Assembly: GCA_037974665.1 (NCBI GenBank)
Contig: CM075783.1
Location: 18,942,762-19,006,761, forward strand
Origin: Ehretia macrophylla
Lineage: Eukaryota > Streptophyta > Magnoliopsida > Boraginales > Ehretiaceae
Reading direction: 5' to 3'
DNA length: 64,000 nt
Part shown: in pieces, positions 1 through 7,747 of the stretch
Position numbering within the stretch: the first letter of the stretch is position 1
Layout: every line of letters starts with the position of its first letter
Position numbers and translations under genes: made by a program
Notes under the pieces: generated by a model
Databases searched by the model: none
Seen by the model: only the letters and a program-made list of their open reading frames with translations
What the model was told of the DNA's origin: nothing

Positions 1-240
1 ATCAACTTCACTTCTCTTTCATATCAACCTCGTTATTTTCTTTTTGCGGAGCGATATTGCTAATCTCACGATTTCCACATGAATGGTTGTTAGACATCAC
101 GGGAAAGTGGACTTTTTATGATCTTTGCTTTTCCTTCAAAAAGTTCAAAATTGAGTGGATTGCAAAATTTTAACTTTAAAAAATATTTTAATGCCTTCAT
201 TTATTTTCCTTCCATCAAAAGTATTTTATAAACAAAGGAA
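1..240 (-). repeat. Inverted copy of the PP2-upstream segment
   Basis: Read on the minus strand, this stretch matches 4741-4923 followed directly by 6449-6572 on the plus strand. It includes the shared string GATGTCTAACAACCATTCAT and a box around GAGGTTGATATGAAAGAGAAG. The plus-strand copy is split by the LTR element at 4929-6443, so this copy shows the pre-insertion order. A further related copy starts near 1531. No coding potential is visible. Confidence 0.7.
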
Positions 241-1530
241 AGAATTCCCCAATTGATATGATAATTTACTTTACTACCCCTGGTTGAATAATTGAAATGG
301 GGCCACAAAACAGTAGATTTACTAAATTACTCTCAGCAGAAAAATATTAGAAATCATGTAATTACTTATAAACCCTTAATTGAATTGTATTAGGACAAAA
401 CTTGTTGTCATGTTCAAATTTCCTCTAGCACAACCCATTTCCATACCCTGCGATATACAAGGATTTGATTATGGGAAACACAACTCTAATTACGAATTGT
501 TAGTTCTATCTGCAATTCTTAACATTCTTTAACATTGCTAAAAACAAAATGTCACAAAATGCTCCATCTCAACATTTGATTGCCTATTTAACCATGTTCT
601 GAATTTTAAGGTTAATTAAACATTGTCATCTGCATTAATTAATTTATTTCTATCAGCACATGATATACTTACGACACAAACAGTTACATACTGAATACTT
701 CTACAAACTGTAAGCACAGAAATTATTGATTATGCCTTCAGGAATACGAAACGTTACACTTCAACTACGACTATCACCACTTAAATGTTCGCTGGGCACT
801 GCTCCTCTTTTATACTTATTCCATAAATCGGAGGCTGGGCACTGCTCCTCTTTTTTGACCCAAGGTTCTTTGCAGGCCAATCAGGGCAGAAGACATGATC
901 ACGTGGGGAGGTTGGTTGGGGTGACACATCTGTTAAAAGATAACGCATGTGTTCTAAGACGAGCTCAACAAGAACCGAAATCTCGTGTGGAGCAGAAAGA
1001 TAAAAGCTCTTTTAACTTTTTTTTTTTAAAAGAAAGAGGGATGATGCCCTCTAAGAATTTCATTAATTAACCAAAAATATACAAAAACGAAAGGGGACAT
1101 AGTACCTTACCTTCGTAGGATGACAGAAAACTTACTTGCCCCATCATCCAACTAATCTAAAAGGTACAAACACCTTTTTTACAAAAGCCTATGACACAAT
1201 GCAACAACCTATAAGATTAGTTAACCAAATTAAATTCTAAAGCATGGTAGACCTATATATAATAAATAAAAGTTCGTTTGATTCTGATTTCAAGTACGGA
1301 TGTGATCACATTTATGTATGAAATAATTTTAGACGTAGTTTAAATAATTGATAACATGGCAAAAACATCTAGGATTTCAATCGCATAAAGAATTTTAAAA
1401 TGAAAAATTCTGTGCTTTCCATTCCTCTTTGTTTTCGGTATAATCTATTTGGCTTGAAAACCATTTATTTATCTATTCTCTCTCATTTTCTTGGTCCGAT
1501 TGACCCATTTTTCCCTCTGGTCTTTAATGC
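241..1530. other. AT-rich intergenic DNA without a recognisable gene
   Basis: I see no gene here. A 114-codon open frame at 726-1070 has no recognisable domain and contains a short duplication. The 21-base string starting GCTGGGCACTGCTCC occurs exactly at 791-811 and again at 834-854. Confidence 0.5.
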
Positions 1531-2400
1531 AGCCAATGATGTCTAACAACCATTCATACGGAAATCATAGGATTAGAAATTCATATCCCTCCGCAAAAGA
1601 CAAAAAGGAGATTGTTAAAAATATGTAATCAAAGAGAAGTGAAGTTGCTCTCAAAGGTTAGGTGGAAATGGAATATATATTATGTGCAAATATTTTAAAT
1701 TTGAACTTATATTTTTTCATTACAAATGCTATTTATCTTTTGATTAATTTAGAGTAAATATTGAGATGTACCAATGTATTATAGAATTTTTCACTTCAGG
1801 GAATTCAAGTGATCCTACCTAGGACATTTTTCGTATTACAAAAATAAAGAGAAGTGAAATATTATTAGATATGCTGTTTTATTATTTCGTTAAGGATTCA
1901 AGTGGAAATCTTGAAGATATCTGTTCACATTGCTCCCAATAAGACAAAAAAGAAGTTGTTCAATGAAATTTTAAACAAAAAAGAAATAATAAGAAAGAAG
2001 TAAAAACACTACTTTTTGTAGACATGAACACTAGAAAGAATTCGTACAGAAGACCAGATTTTTTTCTATTCCCTTGCGAACGAAATTATTTTTTTATTTC
2101 ATAAAAACAAAGGGAAATGAAGTTCATTATAAATAGTATTGATTACATCATGCATTATTAGATATATCTTTATTATATTTATTTATAAACTATTAAAGAG
2201 GAATAATTATATTTATTTTTTGTTTTCAATATTTTATATCATAGAATGAAGATTGTAGATATGTAGGGTTTACCTGGTCCTGCACATTGCAAGAAAAATT
2301 ATCAATTCAAGTGAAAATCGTGATGGGATTAGCCCTTCAGTTCACATCCATCGTTCAGCAAAAGACAGCGGAGGTTGTTAAATGAAAAAATTTTAAGCAA
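1531..2400 (+). repeat. Degenerate repeated modules upstream of PP2 gene 1
   Basis: Two short boxes recur. Box A resembles GGATTAGCAATTCATAT followed by CCGCAAAAGACAAAAAGGAG and GTTGTTAAATG. Box B resembles AAAGAGAAGTGAAGTT. Box A is near 1565-1620, 1893-1965 and 2305-2390; box B is near 1626-1648, 1843-1862 and 2107-2130. Equivalent boxes stand upstream of PP2 gene 2 (6470-6560, 6640-6720, 6905-7040). They may be duplicated promoter-proximal DNA or an old repeat; I cannot assign a function. Confidence 0.5.
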
Positions 2401-2455
2401 AAAATAAAATAATAGAAAAGAAGTAAAAAAGCGAAAAAATTGCATGCAACTTTCT

Positions 2456-2464
2456 CCTATAAAT
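2456..2464 (+). promoter_or_regulatory. TATA box of PP2 gene 1
   Basis: The motif CCTATAAAT lies 90 bp before the start codon. The surrounding GCAACTTTCTCCTATAAATA is shared with PP2 gene 2, where the same motif is duplicated by a MITE insertion. The position and conservation between the paralogues support a core promoter. Confidence 0.65.
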
Positions 2465-2553
2465 ACATGACGAATGGAGAAATGATCAGGTAAGCGGAAA
2501 ACAAAGATAAAAAGAGTTCGTCACTCAGAGTTACCATTTAAAATTAGATCAAG

Positions 2554-3385
2554 ATGGTAAACACAAACCCATCTTTTTGTGCATGTTTGTGTTTTTCCTT
2601 TGTTCCTTCATCTGTTTGTTTTGTGTTATACAAATTTTTTCTTCTCTAATTCATGAATGATTCAATATTATTAAAAATGTTTCAGGCAACTAAAGCTAAT
2701 TTCGATTCTTGTTGAATAACAGAGCTCCTGGATAGCAGCAAGAGAGCTTTCAATCACATGGGGAGACGACCCAAGATACTGGGAATGGGTCATCACTCCT
2801 GACAGTGCTGGGTACATTCTCTCTCTCCCTCGCGCTCTCTCTCACGCACACACACACACTCACACTCACACAATGAAAGGAGGTGGCTAAACTTCTAATT
2901 GAAAACCGTGAAACATCTTTTACCGTTCCCTAATGTTGTTTCTTTATTTTATGCGCATATTTTTTATGTTGGTGTGTAGAAAGGAGGTGGCTAAACTTCT
3001 TCAAGTCTGTTGGTTTGATGTTCGGGGGAAGATAGACTCAAAAAGCTTGCACATAAAGACTAGCTATGCTTCATACTTTGTGTTCAAAGTTGAAGAGCCC
3101 CACTGGGAGATTGATTCAGCACTTGCTGCTGTAAGATTCCTAAAGGAGAAACCAGATGGGACTGATGACGAGGGCTACACGATTTTCGTTGCTAAGCAAA
3201 AGGAACCTGGGAAAAAAGGCCGATATGCACATCTTCGGGAAGACGGATGGATGGAGGTTAAGCTTGGAGACTTTTACAACAATTTAGGAGGTGATGGTGA
3301 GGTGGAGATGCGATTGTGGAAGACAAAGAACCTTAACTGGAAATCCGGTCTCATTGTGAGGGGTATTGACATACGCCCCAACTGA
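2554..3385 (+). CDS. PP2-type phloem lectin gene 1 (three exons)
   Basis: This encodes a phloem protein 2 (PP2, Nictaba-related) lectin. Such proteins bind glycans and occur in sieve elements and companion cells. Proposed exons are 2554-2556 (ATG only), 2723-2811 and 2980-3385, giving 165 residues, a normal length for a short PP2-A protein. Exon 2 encodes the hallmark ARELSITWGDDPRYWEW; exon 3 carries the remaining beta-rich PP2 domain with VCWFDVRGKI, SYASYFVFK and a WMEVKLGDF block, ending near GLIVRGIDIRP. Splice sites are GTAAAC/AACAG and GTACAT/GTGTAG. ATG 2554 is chosen because exon 2 is phase 0 and the same ATG|GTAAACACAA arrangement is kept in the second gene. An ATG within intron 2 (2933) reads through the acceptor and is unlikely to be the start. 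The gene looks intact. The lectin family is clear; the one-codon exon is inferred. Confidence 0.85.
2815..2979 (+). repeat. Intron 2 of PP2 gene 1: CT/CA microsatellite and duplicated exon start
   Basis: The intron opens with CT-rich then CA-rich simple repeats (2815-2872). The string starting GAAAGGAGGTGGCTAAACTT occurs exactly (22 bases) at 2875-2896 and at 2979-3000, where it forms the exon 3 boundary. The intronic copy is preceded by AAT rather than an AG acceptor, so it should not be used as a splice acceptor. Confidence 0.75.
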
Positions 3386-3564
3386 AAATAATTGTGTTTC
3401 TATATGCCAAGATGGAAATAAATGACTCCGACCGTATCTCTTTCGTTGGTCTTCTGTGTATCTTCTCTAGTTCGTGCTAAGGGGCTTCATATGGTGACCA
3501 AAATTATGATATTTCTATATATGTATAAGTGTTTGTGAGTTGTGAGTGGTTTGCTTGTATATCC

Positions 3565-3570
3565 AATAAA
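3565..3570 (+). promoter_or_regulatory. Candidate polyadenylation signal of PP2 gene 1
   Basis: AATAAA lies 180 bp after the stop codon. Another AATAAA is near 3416-3421, so either could serve. Position is the only evidence. Confidence 0.4.
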
Positions 3571-3912
3571 ATCAGTCGGAATAATAAATAAATAATTAAG
3601 AAATTTTAAATTTTGATTTTGTGTTTAGCTATCATCGATCCTTAGTTTCTGATGTTTGCTTTTCGAAATTCTATAAATCTATTGTGATTTGTATCCAAAT
3701 CTATCAATGAAGAGAAAAAAGTAATTGACTGTCGTATTTAAGATGTGCGAACTACTACTTTATATATCATAGTTCATGGAAAATAATAATTGATACAGGT
3801 AGTCTAAGCCTTTTTCTTCAATTATTGTTTCTACTCAATAAGTTGTTGTCTATTTGCCTTTATTTTCTTTTCTCTTTATGATTTTTTTGTCTATCTTATT
3901 TTATGGAGAAAT

Positions 3913-4319
3913 CTCACATTTAGTCCCTATTGTTTACAAAAAATTTCAGTTCGGTCCTTATTGTTTAACGTTTTTCAATTTCATCCTTAATGTTTGTCAA
4001 AAGTTTCAGTTTCATTCTTATTGTTTTCAAAAAATTTCAAATTCGTCTCTATTGTTTCTCAAAAAAATTCAATTTAGTTTTAAATAATAGGGACGAATTT
4101 GAAACTTTAAGAAAATAATAAGGATGAAATTGAAACTTTTGAAAAATAATAAAGACAAAATTGAAACTTTTTGAGAAATAATAAGGACGAAATTGAGAAA
4201 TTTTAAACAATAGGGACGAAATTGGAATTCTTTTACAAATAATAAGGACTAAATTGAGACAAATAAAACAATAAGGACTAAACTGAGACAATTAGGTAAC
4301 AATAGGGACTATTTGTAAA
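3913..4319. repeat. Inverted array of about 31-bp units (foldback)
   Basis: About five units resembling TTAGTCCCTATTGTTT plus an A/T-rich spacer run forward from 3913 to about 4085. They are followed by about eight units in the reverse sense (AATAATAAGGACGAAATTGA type) to 4319. The outer ends are also complementary (ATTTAGTCCCTATTG against CAATAGGGACTATTT). The whole region can fold into one long imperfect hairpin with many registers. Open frames on both strands here are translated repeats, not genes. Confidence 0.8.
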
Positions 4320-4565
4320 ATTTTCCCATATCACAAAAGAAAAAATATCCCAAATAATGCCAAGCCACGACGCAAGGCAACTACTATGATTTCTTTTCGG
4401 TCACGTCATACCAATGAGGAGTTTTGCATCCGACACATTAAATGAATAATACAATAAGTCATGTTCTAAAATTATATTTAATTGACTTTTAGAGCATATA
4501 ATCTATCACTGGCATAAGAGCCGATTATTAGTATGGTTTTAGGCACACATTCATGTAGGTTTGCA

Positions 4566-4680
4566 CGCGATATAGTGAACTATGTGATGCGCAAATCTTG
4601 TATGGGAAATGCCGCTCTTGGATATAATTTTAGTATGCAAAACACAATTTCATTTAGATACATAAATTAATTCACCTTTA
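4566..4680 (+). repeat. Dispersed repeat also present at 17655-17790
   Basis: The block from GCACGCGATATAGTGAAC to CACAATTTCATTTAGATA is closely similar to 17667-17762 next to the TypA-like exon, including the shared TGCAAAACACAATTTCATTT. Similarity resumes across 4690-4720 and 19445-19490, so the 17.7-19.6 kb copy was opened by later insertions. The type is unknown. Confidence 0.6.
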
Positions 4681-4928
4681 CCTAAATCCCTTGGTCATTA
4701 AGCTTTTAGTATTAACGCTATTTTAGGATTCACTTTTTTTGGAGAAACGAAAAGGAAGGGAATGGATTAATTGAGGAATTTTTTCCTCTGTTTAGATTTA
4801 CTTTAGGAAGGAAGGAAAATAAATTAAGGGATTAAAATATTTTTTAAGGTTAAAATTTTACAATCCTCTCAGTTTTGAATTTTTTGAAGGAAAAGCAAAG
4901 ACCATAAAAAGTCCAGTGACCCGGTTTG

Positions 4929-5272
4929 TGTTGAAAGGATCATGTACATAAATATATTGGGAACACAACACAATTTAAATGTGGTTCGGCATAATCTACG
5001 CCCACATAACATTATTCTTTATTACTCATAGAAACTACTACAATAATAACTCCAATACACCTACCTAGAGGTATATGTATTTTAACTCTAATATAATCTA
5101 ATATGGTACACCCACATTGTGGTGTGTGACAACTAAAATCAACCTAGGTAGCCCTATTTATAGATAATAATTGCTAATCCTTTTAGGAATATGATTCCTA
5201 TACTCTATACTAAAACTTATTTTATAGAATCCTAATAACTAATAGAATCCTAATCATGTTTAATTACTAACA
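4929..5272 (-). repeat. 3' LTR of the non-autonomous element
   Basis: It starts TGTTGAAAGG and ends ACTAACA, directly preceded by the GTTTG target duplicate. Confidence 0.88.
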
Positions 5273-6099
5273 TCCTCCCTTAAATTTGATTTAACTTGCT
5301 AGCAACCACGAACCACCACAATGTGACCTACCGCCATTTTCTCCAATGGTTTCTTCCCCTCGCCGAGACAATCTGGTCAAGGGAGGCATGCAGCAACGGT
5401 ACCATCATCCATTTCTCTTTCCAGCAAATCTAATTGTTTGCAGATCATGGTTTCAATCTCCAATGGGTTATCAAGCCACCAAAACCTATAGTTGTTTCTT
5501 CATTAACGAAACGATTTCGTCTTTGGCCTCATTTTGAGTAGTGGCATATTTCTCTTTGCCGTTGCAATTCTTCAGTATTTTATTTTTTATTTTTTCCTTC
5601 TTTATTTTTTTTTTGTCTTTTTTGTTTTTTCCTTTTTTTCTTTTTTTTGGTGATTTGTGATTTTTTTTGGTTGTGTTCTCTCTTAACTCGCAACTTTTCC
5701 TTTGCCAATAGTTTTTGTCTCTTTCTTCAATAGTGGTGCTCGTTGATTTTCTTCTAGACAATCGCAGTTGTCTGTCTTCTTCGGTGCACTTGGGGGTACC
5801 ATTTCATTCATGGAGCAACAGCGATGACGCGTAGCCATCCGTTCTCTGTTGGCCATATTGTTATCTTCTGAACTTCGATTCTTATTGGAACTCCATTGCT
5901 CCGACGCGACATCAATTTGCTAAATGCGTTGTGGCAGCAATCTTCAACAACGAGTATTACACCATGTCTCGACGCAAGCTTCTTGGTTGCTTCAACGTCT
6001 TCTTCTTTGTAGTCTTCTACTTTAGCAGCGGAATGCATTTCTCTTGGAGACAATAATAAACAACATGTCTATATGCAGTCCTAGGCTTTGATACCACTT
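5273..6099 (-). other. Non-coding centre of the LTR element
   Basis: The centre has a T-rich tract (5580-5660), which yields a spurious lysine-rich frame on the minus strand, and an 81-codon minus-strand open frame (5808-6053). The latter begins MSPREMHSAAKVEDYKEED and matches no domain I know. It may be a captured host fragment or chance. Confidence 0.5.
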
Positions 6100-6443
6100 T
6101 GTTGGAAGGTTCGTGCACATAGATACGTTGGGAACACAATATAATTTAAACATGGTTCAGCATAGCCTATGCCCACATAACATTATTCTTTATTACTCAT
6201 AGAAACTACTACAATAATGACTCCAATACACTTACCTAGAGATATATGTATTTTAACTCTAATATAATCTAATATGGTACACCCACCTTGGGGTATGTGA
6301 CAACTAAAATCAACCTAGGTAGCCCTATTTATAAATAATAATTGCTAATCCTTTTAGGAATATGATTCTTATACTCTATACTAAAACTTATTTAATAGAA
6401 TCCTAATCACAAATAGAATCCTAATCAAGTTTAATTACTAATA
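6100..6443 (-). repeat. 5' LTR of the non-autonomous element
   Basis: It starts TGTTGGAAGG and ends ACTAATA, followed by the GTTTG target duplicate. The last dinucleotide is TA rather than the canonical CA, one of the roughly 28 LTR differences. Confidence 0.88.
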
Positions 6444-6469
6444 GTTTGTTCCTTTTGTTATTATTGCTG

Positions 6470-7040
6470 CCAATGATGTCTAACAACCATTCATATGGAA
6501 ATCGTGGGATTAGCAATCTCCCTCTGCAAAAGACAATAACGAGGTTGTTATGAAAGAGAAGGGAAGTTGATCCAAGGTTACGTTAGGTATTTTTAATGTA
6601 TTTATATTACACCGGTATATTGTGAGACTCATAGTAATGAAAGTTCCAAGTGAAAGTAGAAGGACTAGTAATCCACGTCACTCCGCTAAATACAAAAAAG
6701 AGGTTGTTAAATGCAAGACTCCAAATTTGTAATCCTCTTCAGTGAACGACCATGCATATTGTATATTAAGTTAATTTACTAAATAAATACAAAAAGGAGT
6801 TTGTTAAATGCAAGACTCTAAATTTGTAATCCTCTTCAATGAACGGCCATGCATATTGTATATTAAGTTAATTTACTAAATGAGATACGCTAATTATCTA
6901 AAATATGTTATTAAAGAGAATTGAAAATAGTAAATAGTTATTTTATACATCGTGCATTATCACTAAGTGAAAATTCTTGGATTAGCAGTTCATATGGCCG
7001 CCAAAGATAAAAAGGAGGTCCTGGAATGCAAGAACCGTGA
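6470..7040 (+). repeat. Upstream modules of PP2 gene 2, with a 97-bp tandem duplication
   Basis: This region repeats the box A/box B motifs seen upstream of PP2 gene 1. Two adjacent 97-bp copies, 6688-6784 and 6785-6881, start with AAATACAAAAA and both contain AATTTGTAATCCTCTTCA and CATGCATATTGTATATTAAG. They differ at only a few positions, so this duplication is younger than the module array itself. Confidence 0.7.
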
Positions 7041-7514
7041 AGAAAAATGAAAATAATATAAAGGGAGTAAAAACACTATTTCTTAGATATAAGGACACTA
7101 AAAAAAGATTACTAAAAGACTTGTGCTTTAACATGCAGAGGTGGATTTAAATTTTTTCTTTTTAATGAAAATTTATTGGCTTTGTAAAATAAGAATACCC
7201 CTATATTTAATATATGATGCGGGATTAGTGGTGAATAAGAAACACAAAAGAAAATATAGTCTTAAACGGTTATGATTATAGTGATTTTCAAACCCGTTGA
7301 ATATATATTAATTATGATTTTTATTATAAGTTATCTTAAATTGTTATGGTTATAATTATTATTATTATTTTTTTTTTGTGACAATCAATTCCTAAATTTG
7401 ATAATAATGGCTTCTTAATAAAATAAGCATTGACAGAGACTTGTTAAAAATGTAAGAATTATTTTTGATCTAGCAGGTAGCCACGTAATATTAGAACAAG
7501 ACATGCAACTTCCT
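7041..7514. other. AT-rich upstream region of PP2 gene 2
   Basis: No gene is seen. The last 20 bases (ACATGCAACTTCCTC) match the corresponding position before the TATA box of PP2 gene 1. Confidence 0.45.
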
Positions 7515-7675
7515 CCTATAAATGAGAAACTCTTCAAAAAGTCTGACTGATCGGTCAGTCAGGCTTTTTACATATAAAACATTAGGACTAAACACATATG
7601 GGGATCACTCATTGTGAGTAAAAAAATCTGACGGATCGGTCAGTCAGAATTTTTAAAGAGTTTTTCCCTATAAAT
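7515..7675 (+). promoter_or_regulatory. Duplicated TATA region of PP2 gene 2
   Basis: CCTATAAAT occurs at 7515-7523 and 7667-7675, on both sides of a 143-bp MITE. The paralogous gene has a single copy in the same context, so the pair is the target duplication of that insertion. The downstream copy is 73 bp before ATG and followed by ACATGACGAA as in gene 1, so it is the likely active box. The upstream copy keeps the native 5' context. Confidence 0.7.
7524..7666. mobile_element. Mutator-type MITE in the PP2 gene 2 promoter
   Basis: The 143-bp element starts GAGAAACTCTTCAAAAAGTC and ends AATTTTTAAAGAGTTTTTC. Its terminal inverted repeats are about 36 bp and include the near-palindrome CTGACTGATCGGTCAGTCAG. 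The 9-bp target duplication CCTATAAAT and a GAGA-like start fit Mutator-like elements. It has no coding capacity. Confidence 0.85.
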
Positions 7676-7747
7676 ACATGACGAACTCGAGAAAGAAAAT
7701 GCAGACAAAAAAAGTTTGTGACCTAGCATTACCATAAAAGAAACACG

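Larger units (their letters stand above)
4929..6443 (-). mobile_element. Non-autonomous LTR retrotransposon, 1515 bp
   Basis: Two direct repeats of 344 bp (4929-5272 and 6100-6443) flank an 827-bp centre, with a 5-bp target duplication GTTTG at 4924-4928 and 6444-6448. A primer-binding site complementary to initiator tRNA-Met (TGGTATCAAAGCC on the minus strand) abuts the right LTR at 6099. A purine tract (AAGGGAGGA on the minus strand) abuts the left LTR at 5273, so the element runs on the minus strand. LTR promoters show TATAAATAGGGCTACC in minus sense. The centre encodes no gag or pol. The LTRs differ at about 28 of 344 sites, so this is the oldest full-length LTR insertion in the window. 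It splits the repeat seen inverted at 1-240. Confidence 0.9.

Noticed and set aside
2933-3385. 150-codon frame with an ATG at 2933 as the PP2 gene 1 start
   Set aside because: The first 16 codons read through intron 2 and its acceptor at 2979; the hallmark PP2 block is in the upstream exon at 2723-2811.
3854-4291. Two opposite-strand open frames of 77 and 80 codons
   Set aside because: Both are translations of the inverted 31-bp repeat array and have repetitive composition.
5486-5761. Lysine-rich 91-codon minus-strand frame
   Set aside because: It arises from the T-rich tract inside the non-autonomous LTR element and has no domain.
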